This document shows positions 48,561-61,044 of a DNA stretch of 64,000 nucleotides, in pieces (within the stretch, counting starts at the first letter, position 1; each line of letters opens with the position of its first letter). The stretch comes from Cymbidium sinense (lineage: Eukaryota > Streptophyta > Magnoliopsida > Asparagales > Orchidaceae): the NCBI GenBank assembly GCA_021442155.1, contig CM038228.1:81473095-81537094 (forward strand). The letters run 5' to 3'. The notes below the pieces were generated by a model. That model did not search any database and was not told where the DNA came from. It saw nothing but the letters and a program-made list of their open reading frames with translations. The position numbers and the translations under genes are program-made.

Positions 48561-49408
48561 TCGCCCTGACATGATCACTACAAACTGAAAGACAACCCTT
48601 AGGTTGGTTAGCTCTACCCTACGACTGGTAGACTATCCCTTTGGAGTTATAAATCTGAGATAGGTCTAAGCTAATATTATCCCTTTATTAGTGGATCCAT
48701 ATCACACCGACAAGGTCCATTTTATCAAATTCACCATCCTCCCTCTAGTGGTATCCAAATTTAATCTATCTTATCCCTAGTGGATCTGAACTCACATCTC
48801 CAGTAAGTGCATGCTCAAAACCAAATTCTTATCCTCCATATGGATAATAGACTTCCTGGAAGGTTCATCCACTCTTCGGATGGCTCATCTCAGCATATAT
48901 GCCCTCAAAAGCAGGATCATATCCTCTCCCCCAATGGAGCACCAAATCATAAATCAAAAAATCAAATCAAATTCTCATCCCCAGTGGATTCCTAATCAAT
49001 TAATCAAATCAAATTGTCCCCTCCCTCCACTTGTGAGGTCAAATCAAATCAAATCAACCTATCTAGTGGATAAAGGTTCATGCACTCATCCTCAGCAAAT
49101 CTTTTCTCCCGAAATCATATCAAACCAACTCAAACTCTTATCCTCTATCCCTAGTGCATAATTTGAACCTACTTACCTAGTCGAAGGTTCAATACTTGAT
49201 CCCTCAGTAGATCATTTCTTCCTCTCTTATGCCCTTGGCATAAGTTGAGTTGCATTGCACTAAGATCTTGATTCCTTCTACATCTCTGATTTAAGGGTAG
49301 ATCATTTATGTTAGTGTTTGCGATCCTTCAAACATTATTGATCATCTCGATCAACATCAATATGTGCGGTGTGCCTTGTTAGTCACACCAAACCTATTGG
49401 GTGCCCTT

Positions 49409-49717
49409 TGTTGAACTCACTTTTGGAGTGAGCTCTCAACTTCCTCACCATAGATCTAGGACTCTTATAGACACTAAGGGTTACTTAGTCTTAAGACACT
49501 TCTAGTGATTAGGTGAACACTTAACCTAACCCTAGAGACTTAGAAGAGTTAGCCATAAGAATAATTTGTGCCTTAAGGATTTAGGAGGACTTGCCTACCC
49601 TATAGCCTAAACCCAATCCTTGCATCCTTCTCCCAAACCAAACCTCAAATTCAAATCTAAATTCCAAAATTAAATCCAACTATCAAATGATTGAAACCCA
49701 TGATTAAATTCAAACTC
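49409..49717 (+). mobile_element. 3' LTR of the B retrotransposon, part 1
   Basis: It starts TGTTGAACTCACTTTTGGAG and matches the 5' LTR start at 7213 closely, including TAGACACTAAG, GACACTTCTAGTGATTAGGTGAA and the CCTTGCATCCTTC block. It is interrupted at 49717 by a solo A LTR and resumes at 56720. The 5' LTR at 7492-7512 reads straight through the join. Confidence 0.88.
49713..49717. repeat. target-site duplication AACTC, left copy
   Basis: AACTC precedes the LTR start TGTTGACC at 49718 and is repeated exactly at 56715-56719 after the terminal CTCA. The uninterrupted 5' LTR reads ATTCAAACTCAAATCCC at the same point. Confidence 0.9.
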
Positions 49718-50139
49718 TGTTGACCTCATTTTTAGAATGAGCTCTCAACCCCTCCATCTTAAACATAGGACTTCTCTTAGACTTTAAGAGTTCCTTAGTC
49801 TTAAGACACATCTAGTGATTAGGTGGACACTCAACCCCAGCCTAGAAGACTTAGAAGAGTTTAGGAATAGGTCTTGCCTTAGGGGTGTTAGGAAATTTGC
49901 CTACCCTTAGCTTGAACCATTCCTCACCTTCCTTCCTTCAAGTCAAACTCCAAAATCAATCCTATTTGATTTTCTCCAAACTCAAATCAACTCCATGTGA
50001 TTGAAATCCATGATTGAAATCTATAATTCAAACCCGTGAATAAAATTCCAAAGTTCAAATCTTCCTAAGTCCTTAATATTCCTCTTAAGGACTTAGCCAA
50101 AATCATGATCTAAAATAAATCAAACTCATGAAATTTTCT

Positions 50140-50725
50140 CATAATTCATTTATATTCTCATTTATATTCACATATATAAATGAAATATAAATTCAAACTA
50201 AACTCAAAATTCAAACTCAATTTATGAATTTTTTCTAAGTCCTTTAAGTTTCCCCTTAAGGATTTAACCTAAATCAACTCTAAACCAATTAAAACTCATG
50301 GGATTATCTCATAATTCATTTATATGCTCATTTATATTCACATATATGAATGAAATATAAATACAAATCAATCAAATCAAAACCTCAAATTAAATTTCAA
50401 ATCTAAAATCTTTCTCAAGTCCTTAATTTTCCATTAATAGACTTAGCCTAAATCATGATCAAATCAATTCAAATTCATGAGATTTTCTCATAATTCAGTT
50501 ATATTCTCCATTTATATTCACATATATAAATGAAATATAAATATAAATCAATCAAACCAAAATAAAAAATTCAAACTCCAAACACAAAAATTTTCCTAAG
50601 TCCTTTAAATCCTTCTTAATGGACTTAGCCAATCATGATAAAATCTTCAAATCCTTGAAATTTTTCATGATCCATTTATATTCTCATTTATATTCACATA
50701 TATAAATGAAATAAATTCAAACAAT
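50140..50725 (+). repeat. four-copy ~180-bp AT hairpin subrepeat array
   Basis: TTCATTTATATTCTC or near variants occur near 50145, 50317, 50495 and 50670. Each is followed by CACATATATAAATGAAATATAAAT and a CTAAGTCCTT...GACTTAGCC block. Confidence 0.7.
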
Positions 50726-51049
50726 CAAAACCAATTCCAAAAATCAAACTCAAATCACTCAAAATCAACTAAGCCTTTCAAGTCAAAATCTTCAACTTAG
50801 CAAATCAACTTCAAATCAAACTCTTGATTTTCCTTCATGATTCAATCATCTCTACAATCATGAATCCAAATATAAATACAAACTTCAATCAAATCAACAA
50901 TCAAATAAAAAACCAAACCCTAAATCCTTTCATGTTCACCCTTTGAATATTAAATTGTCAAATGAATCAAAACTCATTTGATCAAACCTTGCAAATGGAT
51001 TTATATTTCAATCAGTCCATATACATGTTCAACTCAAATCAAGCTTTGA

Positions 51050-51850
51050 CCAAGCCATTTGACCACTTAGGCTCACTTGACCCAAAGTGACCTAAAGTAC
51101 CCATATGAGCCAAATTCTAATCCTAACCAAATTGGATTGAACAAACTCACCTATGCCTCTCATCATGATCAACAATCATCATGGGATGATCAATCAACTC
51201 AAATTGGTCAAACCAAGTCAAACCTAAGGGTTGACCAAGTCAACACTTAGCCCAAAATGAAACCTAACATAGCCAAAATCCACCATAGGCCAAATTGATT
51301 GAAACCATTGATCTAAGTTCATTCATGACCTATGTTTAAACTTGACCAAGTCAACATTTGAGCCTAACCTAGCCCAATTGGCCACTTGACCCAACTTGAC
51401 CTAAAAAGTCAAAATGTGCCAAAACTTGATCTAAGCCAAATTGATTGAAACCAATGGGTCAAGTTCATTCCAAATCACTTTTGGAACTTGACCAAAACCT
51501 CAATTAGCCAACTAACTAACCCAATTGACCTTGGGCCAACTTGACTAAAGGGGTCATGTTGAGCAAATTTGAACTTAACAAAATTGATTGGAAACAAAGA
51601 TACCAATCCACTCCATATGACTAACCAAACCTAAACCTACCCATGACCTAGCCCAAATAGGTCAAATGGGTCAAATAAACTTGACCCATTTGACCTAAAT
51701 AATATGAGCCAAATTCAAAACTAATCTAAATTGAATCAAACCAAAGCCACCAAAACATTTCAAATGGTCATATGAACTTGACCCTTGGACCAATTTGACC
51801 AATTGGACCAAAGTTGACCCATTTTGACCTAAATGGGTCAACATGAGAAA
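51050..51850 (+). promoter_or_regulatory. W-box-like TTGACC/GGTCAA cluster in A LTR
   Basis: Frequent TTGACC and GGTCAA hexamers, most densely at 51375-51410 and 51655-51840. Same LTR position as the other clusters. Confidence 0.4.
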
Positions 51851-52269
51851 CCTTATCAAATGAATTACAAACCTCATGAAACTTGGCCAAACTAGTTTCT
51901 CCACATACCAACATATCTAAATTGAAAATCAACAAAATGACCATTCTACCCTAGGCCATAGAACAAATTTTGGCCTAAACATGGGTAATTTGGTCATACC
52001 CTCTTCATATCAACTTGATGCCTCCAATAGCTCAAGTGGGATGAAGAGTGGTGCACCACCCAATGGGTTTGGGTTCAAATAAGGCCAACCCCATGGGTCA
52101 ATTGGCTAATTCAAAATCCTTCCTCCACCCAATTTGATGCACATGGGAGATTGGCAATCCACTCAAGACCTCAAATTGGCGATGTTTAAAGAGCTGACAG
52201 ATCAAACAACCCCTTCAATGTGGCCAATTGGATCAAAATTGCAAGGAAGGTGTCGTGGTCGATTGCCAT

Positions 52270-52286
52270 GGGGAGATATACTCCCC
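52270..52286 (+). repeat. conserved LTR hairpin GGGGAG-ATATA-CTCCCC
   Basis: The same hairpin as at 11348 and 17077, with one fewer G and C on each side, so the two arms have shortened together. Confidence 0.65.
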
Positions 52287-55200
52287 TAATTCAATTTGAA
52301 ATTATCATTCTCTTGATTGAAGCTAGAGTATTAGGAAGATCAAAGAGCCATCTAAGCTTTCTAAGATTTTAATACTTCTTCTCAATTTTCCCCATTGAAA
52401 AATAGGGGAGTTCACTTTAACCTTGAACTTCCCATTCCAATTCTTTTTGCACACTCCCTCAAAGATCAAACTGAGTGCACTCAAGCTCTCATTTGAATTC
52501 TGAAAGTAAGGAGAGCCTCAATTAGATCAAAACTGCAAAGGAGGTGAAGTGGTGTTGGTCCAAAAGAAGATACCCTCAACCCCAAGGCTTGAAACTTTCA
52601 ACAGGGCTTCGTCTCCACTCGACGAAGCTACCTCATCGAGCTCGAGCACCGGTGATCATCTTTGGCGAGGTATGAAATTTTTCGACCACTTAGCTTAGGG
52701 GGTGCTGGTCTTTTGTGTAAGCAATTTTCAAGTCATGAGAAATCCATCATTGGCTAAGCTTCTCATTAGCTTTAGATGGTGTGGGAACAATTTCATTCGA
52801 ATCCGAGCTCAATCGAGGTCGGATCTTCCCTTAGATCATGGATGGCCTCTGTTGAGCCTAAGAGAAGAACTGGGGAGATCCTGGCCATCTATCCGTGCAT
52901 TTTGGATGGACGGCCAAGATTATTCCCAGGTTTAGAAATTCTTTACCCCGTTTAGAACCGTGGGATGATCTCTGGCCTTCCGATCTTTGATCGAATGGCA
53001 GGGATCAAAGCGCATCCCATCGCCATGCCTCCATGTGGATGTGACACTTAAGTAAGTGGCTCACCATGCGATGTGTGTAAAGCGTCGACCGTGTCACATG
53101 TCATCTTTGTGGTGAGAGTTAGGGATTAATTAATGTTAATTAATCTCCTGATCTTCAAAAATTCATATCTCCTTCAATAAAATTCAGAAAAATATGAGGT
53201 AAAATTATATGCAAAGATAATTCAACTTAGAATATTATAAAAATAATTTCAATGTATTTTGAATTATCCTTTTCTCTGATTTTGAATTTTATTGGAAATC
53301 ATATTTTGTAAATTACCTCTTAATTAAACCACTTCTTGGGTATATTTTAGGGGATGGCCTCTGCCTTCCCTAATTTTTTTGGAATTTATTTAAGGCTTAA
53401 TTGGGGGAATTACAAATGTGTTTCCTAATTATCCTCCTTATATAATTAAGGATAATTAGGATTTGGATTAGTGTTTTAATCCATTATCATAGTTATGGTT
53501 GATCCTGGATAAGAGATTTGGGAATAATTTTGGGGCATTTCCTAAGCTATTCCCTAAACCCCTTTTCTTTCCTTAATCCTCTCTCTTAAGGATTAATTCA
53601 TTAATTATCCCTTAATTATTTTCTTAAAATTCTAAAAAACTTTGAACTTAATTAATCTACTTTGGGTAGATGCTTAGATGTTAGCCTAAGTTCAATTGAA
53701 ATCAAAACCCAATTCATATGAGTGAAAGGGTGTTTTGAAATTAATCAAGTTAAGCTTAATTAACCATTAATCATGAGCCAAATTGCATTAGGCCTTTAGG
53801 TGCATTGCAAATTTAAATTCCTTGAGTTTTTATGTCATCTCATTGGCTCATAATTTAGCTAAATTATCTTTAAGGTGGTAAGGGTTAATTAATTTGATTA
53901 ATTCATACCTTAACCTAATTAATACATGAATCTAATAATCTAAAAATTAAACAAAAACATCAAACACATGTGGGAATGGGTTAGGAACAGCAAACTCAAT
54001 TCACATTTTCAAAATTAAATCAAACTTAAAACTAAACAAAAATCACATTGAATAAACTTTGATTTATTTTAAACTTTCTTATTTCATAAGATTATCTTTA
54101 GAATTTAATTAAAGTGAATGTGTTTACATATTTTCCTTGCTTTGATTCTTTCCCCAACATGTTAAATTTGTATGCCATGTGCTTTCATGCATCCATATTT
54201 TTTAATTTCAAATTTAAAATGAAATTGTTTACTTTATGTCAAATTTTCATGTGTTGGCTAAAGTAGAAATATGAGTGGCTATTATCACTACTAAATTTAA
54301 ATTATTTTCAAAACATATAATTTAATTATCAAATCTGAGAGTGTGCTACTTATATTTTAACTATAAGCTTGCATGTGAAAGAATATAAGGATGTGCTTAG
54401 CATAGATTTCCTTTCTCTCTTATGTTAGTATAGTTTTAATAGAGTTGGTAAGATGTATGGTTCATTTGAAAGAACCTAACACTTACCTAATTCCATATCC
54501 TCATTCTATGCTATCACTTAAGAAGGGTTACCTATACTTGTACATATAAATAGCATAAACAAAATGAATCAACTAATACAACTTTTGCATTCTTTCTTTC
54601 CAATTTATTTCTTTTATACATATGTTTGTATTTAAGGAAAGTGGTATATTAGTCTGGATAACCCCAAGGTTGCGAGGCTTTAAGTAGCCCTAAGTAGGTC
54701 TTATATCTTACACCTCTGGTTAACAATGGTGTTGTACTCACTTATGCTTTTCTTACTTTCATATGTATTATGAAAAATTGGATAAGAAATACCTTTTCTA
54801 CTTAAAGAAAATCATGCATATTAAACTTCCAAATTTCTTTAAATGAATTACTTAGCATGCATCATAAGTGTGTTAAATATTCTCATTTGTATGTATAGAT
54901 ATGCTAGGGTTTCATATGCATGTATACATGTTGGGAAAAGAAAGTAATGTGTGTTTTGTGAATTTGGTTCATTTTATTTAATCTTAAAATGCCTTTCCTT
55001 TTGAATAGGTTTGTTTAGAGTTCATCTAAACATAGGATTAATTAAAAGGCTTAATCAAAACCTTCACTAAACAAAACTAAAAAACATTTCTACTTACTTA
55101 GGTTAGGGGAAAGAGGAAAGAGACTTCTCTCCCTCTCTTCATAACTTAGTAATTAATTGTAGGATTCAATTGAACTAAATCAAAATATGAAATAAAATCA

Positions 55201-56714
55201 ATCCTAAAATAATTAAACAACTTAAATGAAACCCTCCTTTAAGTTGAACATATTTTTACACTTAAAAAATTCTAACTTAATGCCATAGCTAAGCATACCA
55301 CATAAACCTTCCAAGCACACACATTAGCCTATGTTACCACCTCTAGCTTTCGGTTAGGGTGGTGCATGGTTTGATATTTTATTTTATTTTATGATATATG
55401 TTTTAGACTAGATGTTAGGATTTATGCTCATAGAATGAATGGTAGACGCTCTTAGTCTAATCATTATTTTATACAGGCGATTGTACTTAAGGGGTGCTAT
55501 CATAAATAAAAATATAAATGCTTTTTCTTGCAGGTGCTTTATACTTCTAGGCATAATCCAATAGGCCAGGTGGACTTAGTCACCCATGTGTGGGGTGATA
55601 ATTCCAATATACATGCTTTGGATTTGTGTGGTTTGTTTTAGCTAAACTTTATTTTGGAGGTGTTAGTTAGATTTCCATTCTTTTCATTTTCATGTAAATT
55701 TGTACAATTAGGATTTTGGAATGATTGTTATGGGAATTAGGATAAGTATTGGTAATAAAATCCTATCTTATGCACCATGTGAAGCCTTAGAGCATCCACC
55801 TTCCAACCATCCAAAAGAAGGAGTCAAAGAAGAAAGAAAAGAAGAATGAAGAATTGAAGCTTGAAGACCACCATAACAATGAATTCCTTGCATAAACATA
55901 ATGACTTGCCTACATATATTTAAAATCATAGGAGGAATTAGTTAGGCCAAGGTTGTAGTCCAGTAATTCGGTGGTTTGTCCTATCTTGTGGAGGCAAACC
56001 AATTACCCATTTTTGCTTTACATTTAGGTTATGCTTTTGACCCTCGCCAAAGCTCCCTAGATTTAGGTTATAAGGTTGCTTCTCCCCTTTGTGGGCCATA
56101 AGAATAATTCCTCACCTCTTAGGCATTCCCTTAATCTTGTGTTAAGGAATCATAAGTCCTAAATTTCTAATAAAAATGTAATTCAAATAAACTCAATTTC
56201 AAAATGTAAAGCCCATAGAATAGTTTGAGGCTTCTAGGTTTAGCATGTGGCATCTCCAACTTATCTTTCTTTTAGCTTTAATGTAACTCCCTCTCTTTGA
56301 TCAATCCCATTTGTTCTTTAAAATGAATCAATGATTGATAGTCCTTTTCGAAATATTTAAAGACAATGATCATTACTTGTCGAGTTTTCTAGGGATCCAT
56401 TCTTAGGATGTAATGCTTATGGGGCCTTGTAGAACTTATGAACGATTTAATATAAAACATGCTTTACTTTTCCATGTAAAGTGGGAAGAATCTCGTCCAT
56501 ATGTAGACCCAGTCACCTTAGAGTCCATGAGTGATTAGGTCCATTAAAGGTAGTGACCATCTTTCAAGATAGTACACATTATTCCTTGTGGTCTTGATCG
56601 CTAAATAAGCACATCATGGATGCATGGCATCATAAAAAGATGAATTTCTATATTTTTCCCTCTCTTCTAACCAATAGATTTGAAAGGCGACTCTATAAAA
56701 ATTTTTCACCCTCA

Positions 56715-56719
56715 AACTC
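56715..56719. repeat. target-site duplication AACTC, right copy
   Basis: Exact match to 49713-49717, directly after the terminal CA of the solo LTR. Confidence 0.9.
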
Positions 56720-57449
56720 CAAATCCCTTCCTAAGCCCTTTGATTTTATCTTTAGCTTCCAAATTCAAATCAACTATCCAATTGATCTTTCTTATCAAAT
56801 TCAAATCAAAATTCCAAACCATAAATCAATTCTTAACTCCAAATGATTGAAATACAAATCAAATCAAATTCTCAATTTTAGCCATTTTAGCCAAATTCTA
56901 GAACTTGGCTAAATGTTACCCAAACCAATTCAAAACTCATGGATTCCTTCATGATTCAATCATTCCTTCAATCATTTATCCCAAATATAAACCTGACTAC
57001 AATTATCAAATCAAATCCAATACACAAATCAAACCAAGTTAGCCCTTTTTGACTTGAAATTGTCATATGAACCAAAATCCATATGGATCCCAATCACTTG
57101 CAATTAGATTTTATTTTGTATCAAACCCATTTATCAATATAACTAAACTTTAATCAAGTCATGATCAAGCCAATTAACCCATTTAGGTCCACTTGACCCG
57201 TGACTTAAAGACCTTTGAGCCAAGTTCAATTCAACCCAAATTGGATTGAACTAAGCCCATCCAAACCTCACAACATGATCTGATCATCAAATTAATCAAT
57301 TGCCTTGAATGGGTCAAACCAACTCAACTTTTACAAAGTCACACATACCAAATGAAACCTAAAACCTATCATAGGCCAAATTGATTAAAACCATTAATTC
57401 AAACCCATTCATAATCAATGATTGAACATGATCAAACCCTAAATTGAGC

Positions 57450-57790
57450 CAAACCAAGCCTAATTGGCCATTTGACCCAAATTGACTCAAATTGGCCTAA
57501 AAAGCCAAAATATGTCAAATCACAACCTAGCCCAAATTGATTGTAACCAATGGCTCAAGCTCATTCCAAATCACTTATTGAACTTGACCAAAGCCATAAT
57601 TGACACCAAGTTGACCAATTGGTCAACTTGACCAACTTTAGAATTGACCTAAATGGTCAAATTATGAAACTCAAATTAATTCCAAATTAAACCAAACTGA
57701 AGCAATCATTTTCAATTAGAACTTGACTCAACTAACTTATTTGAATTAATTGGTCAAATTAGTCAAATTGGTCAACTTGATCGATTTGAC
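57450..57790 (+). promoter_or_regulatory. TTGACC/GGTCAA-rich cluster in B 3' LTR
   Basis: Counterpart of 8130-8790 in the 5' LTR, with TTGACC/GGTCAA at 57470, 57585, 57612-57660 and 57750-57790. Confidence 0.35.
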
Positions 57791-58304
57791 CTATATGAAC
57801 CTTAATGAGACATAATCAAATCTAAAGCAAATTGAATCAATCCAACGACACCAATACACTCTAATTGGTCATGTTAACTTGACCCAACCTAACTTAATTT
57901 AACTTAAAGATGTCAAATCAAGCCAAATCAAATCAAATAAACTCCAAACCATATGACATTTGAGCTAACCACGGACCCATCCAATCTACCCCAAATTCAT
58001 AGTCAAAACCATTTTGATCTTGGGTTTAGGCATCCATGAGATACATGCTCATTGAGTCATTTCCTCCCCAATTCTTGGCTCGTAGGTCCACTTCACCTTG
58101 GACCATTCGACCCAAGGTGGTTGGGTGTAATGATCCATGAAATCACCTCCTTATTTAGAGCTTTTCAAACCACCAAGGACAAGCACTTCCTCCCTTGGCC
58201 CACCTCACACCCTCCCCCCCAAAAGGAGCCACATCATGCATCCAAGGACCTCCATAACCGATTTGGCCAATTGGTCAGAAGAATCCAAATCTATGGCCAT
58301 TCAG

Positions 58305-58328
58305 GAATGAGGGGTATACCCCTCATTC
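58305..58328. repeat. perfect 24-bp palindrome
   Basis: The arm GAATGAGGGGTA is followed directly by its exact reverse complement. The 5' LTR has the same palindrome with longer G and C runs (24437-24464). It lies where A LTRs have the GGGGGAG/CTCCCCC hairpin. Confidence 0.9.
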
Positions 58329-61044
58329 ACTCAAACTCACACACTATTCAACCCTAGCGACAGGAGAGTTCTCAAAGCAATTTCCAAGCCTTCCCAAGCT
58401 CCCCAAAATCCTCATTCTCAATTTTATGCAAAACCAAAATAGGGGAGGCCACCTTTGATTCCCAATTGCTCAAATCTCCACCAAAGTGAAATTACTTTGT
58501 AAACACCTTCCTCAAAGCTAAACGAGTGAGAACAAATCATTTCCCAAGCTTCCTGATGGCCATAGGGTGGAGTTCAATCAAGACCAATCACCTACGTCTA
58601 GTGCTTTGTTCTTTCGAGCAAACTACACAAAATCAAGGCTTCTGTAGCTCAACAGAGCTTCATTTCTACAAAATGAATCTTCTTCAATCATTGGAACCAC
58701 CAATCATAAGCTCTGATGAGGTATACCATTGAAACAGATCTTTGAATGAAAATAGCTTGGTCTTTTGTGAAAGAAATTTTTCATGTCATGTGATTTGCAC
58801 CATTAGATTTGATTGTTGTGCTTCCCTGAAGGTGTGGGATCATTTTCATCTATATCCGAGCTTGGGTGAGCTTGGATTGAGCAATGATCGATGGAAGATA
58901 GACATTGTTTGACACTCGGGAGGAGATAGATCATGGACCATCCATCCCACATGATCGAGATGGACAATCATAATCATATCATGCTTAGAGCCTATGATTA
59001 ATCCCTCAAAAATCATGGTCGTCTCATATTAGATCAGACAATCGATGGAGTTACCACATGTGCTACCATCTAAGTCAGCACTTGGATGTGACAACTTAAA
59101 TAGCGAATCCCATCATGCCACATGGAAAGCCATCGCGTAGCATCACATGGCTGATGGGATTAAGGCTCTAATTAGGCATTAATTAGTTTTTAATCGAAAC
59201 TTCTAAATTCATAACTAATTATAGAAAAATCCAAAAAATATAAAATTAGGCTCATTTTAAAGATATTTCAAAGTAGAATCTCAGAAAATTATTATTAATT
59301 AATTTTGAATAGTAATTTTGGTTTAATTGAAAATGTAATTAGCTTAATTACTCCCTAATTAACCATCCATTTAATCACAAACTTTCTGTGGATATTTAGG
59401 GGATGACCTCTACCTCCCTTATTTTTTTGGGATTTTATTGGTTGCTTAATTAGTGAAATCAATTGATTAAACCTTAATCACTTTCCTAATCTAATTAATG
59501 ATAATTAGTGAATGAATAGTTATTTAATTAATTATTTAAGCCTAATCACCTCATTAACTTAAGAGCTTAGGAATGTGGTTGGATACTTTTCTAATTTATT
59601 ACCTAAGTATCCTTTACTCTTTCGAATTTGATTAGTTAATGATTAATGAGGTAATTAATTAATATCCAAGATAAAAATTAGAAACTAATTGAGTATTTGA
59701 AGTGACTTAGGTGTGAAGGATTGAGGCCTTATCCTTGACCCCATCCCCTAATTTAATTTCATCATTATAATCAAAATATAATCAAAGAATTCAATCAATT
59801 AATTAACAAACTTGATTAACTCAATCTAAAATTCATTTCATACCTAAACAATTTTTAATTTAAACTTGGGTGACTCTTTGGGTGTCCATTGACCCAAAAT
59901 GAGAGATGATGAAATTATGGTTAGCTCACATGTGTGAAAAAACCATAAAAGTGGTTAAGTGAGATTCCTTAAACCTAATTAACTATTAATTATGAGCCAA
60001 TTGTATTAGGCCCCTTTCATGCATTGCAAATTTACTTTTCATGTGGTTGCATATCATATTGGCCATCATTAATTAGTTAATTAACTTAAGGTGATGTAGA
60101 CAAGGGTTAATTAATCCACTTAATTTGTACCCTAATCTAATTAAATCATAAAATCAATTTAATTACTTCCTCTTTAAACCAAAATTAACTCACACATGGA
60201 GAATGGGATTAGGACAAGCAAACCTCTTTCATATTCCCTAAATCAAGTTAAACTCAAAATGATATGGCATTAAAGAATTTTGGTTTATTTTAAATAGCCT
60301 TATTTAGTATGATTATCTTTAGAAATTAATTGGAATGAATGAGATCATGTGCTTATGTTCTTTTATTTCTTTCCACTCGTGTTAAATGTTACTTGCCATG
60401 TGTAATCAAGCATTCATTTCTTTTAAAATTAACTAAATGAAATGGTTTCTTTTATGTAAAATTGCATGTGTTGCCTTAAACTAAAAATATTACTACAAAA
60501 TAAAAAATTATTTTTAAAAAGCTCATAAATCAATAATAATAAATGGAGTGATGTTAATTACAAATATCTCTAAGTTCGCATGTGTTGATAATATAAGATA
60601 TGCAATTTGAAGCTCTCTTTCCTTATCTTACATGGATTCACATAGGATTTCCAAATGTATAGTTCATTTGAAAGAACATAACATTTGTCTAAATCTATTC
60701 CTATGTATCTCCATGCCAAGACTTAGGAAGAATTTCATACCACATATGTAAATCAGATAATCATATCAAATATGACTTCTCATTCTTTTGGTTCTTTTTA
60801 TACATTCACATGTATCTAAGAAAATGGGTATATTAGTCTAGATACCTCGGGGCTACGAGGCTTTAAGTAGCTCTAAGTAGGTCTTGTACCTTGCACCCCT
60901 AGTGTAGAACAATGGCATCGTACTCACTTAAAACTCTTATACATGTGTATGTATGATGTGGCCAATGAATAAGAATCATAAATCAAATAAATTAAGTACA
61001 ACTTTTGCATGGGTTTTTCCTAACCTTGTAGTTATTTGTACATC

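Larger units (their letters stand above)
47121..49408 (+). other. 3' untranslated region of B, rich in irregular tandem repeats
   Basis: This 2.3-kb non-coding stretch lies between the polyprotein stop and the 3' LTR. It holds three repeat kinds: GTTAGGTGTAAGAGAACCCAAG-type units (47192-47450), GATGTGAGTCCCCACACTTTC-type units (47575-48560), and a CCCTAGTGGATC-type minisatellite (48740-49170). No polypurine tract is visible just before 49409. Frames at 48811-49161 and 47595-47903 are chance frames over repeats. Confidence 0.65.
49718..56714 (+). mobile_element. solo A LTR in the B 3' LTR, promoter region deleted
   Basis: It runs from TGTTGACCTCATTTTTAG to TTTTTCACCCTCA, 6,997 bp. It has four 180-bp subrepeats (50140-50725), the TTGACC cluster (51050-51850), the GGGGAG/CTCCCC hairpin (52270), TTAATTAA-rich sequence (53120-53960), and the CATGTGTGGGGTG block (55585). 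At about 55888 GAATTCCTTG joins directly to CATAAACATAATGACTTGCC, skipping 0.65-0.7 kb present in the other A LTRs, including the TATA-hairpin and AATAAA. This explains its shorter length. Confidence 0.9.

Noticed and set aside
48811..49161. 116-codon plus-strand frame
   Set aside because: It is composed of the CCCTAGTGGATC and AAATCAAATCAAAT repeats, with no domain and overlapping frames of similar quality.
52702..52935. 77-codon frame in the solo A LTR
   Set aside because: The equivalent places in LTR1, LTR2 and the minus copy are not open in this frame.
30870..56714. The minus-strand copy (30870-38707) and plus-strand copy (49718-56714) as terminal inverted repeats of one big element enclosing gag-pol
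   Set aside because: Each copy has its own target-site duplication and is inserted in a different part of the B element, so they are separate events.
58052..58357. 101-codon frame in the B 3' LTR
   Set aside because: It lies in LTR sequence and is not kept in the equivalent 5' LTR region. It reads through the palindrome.
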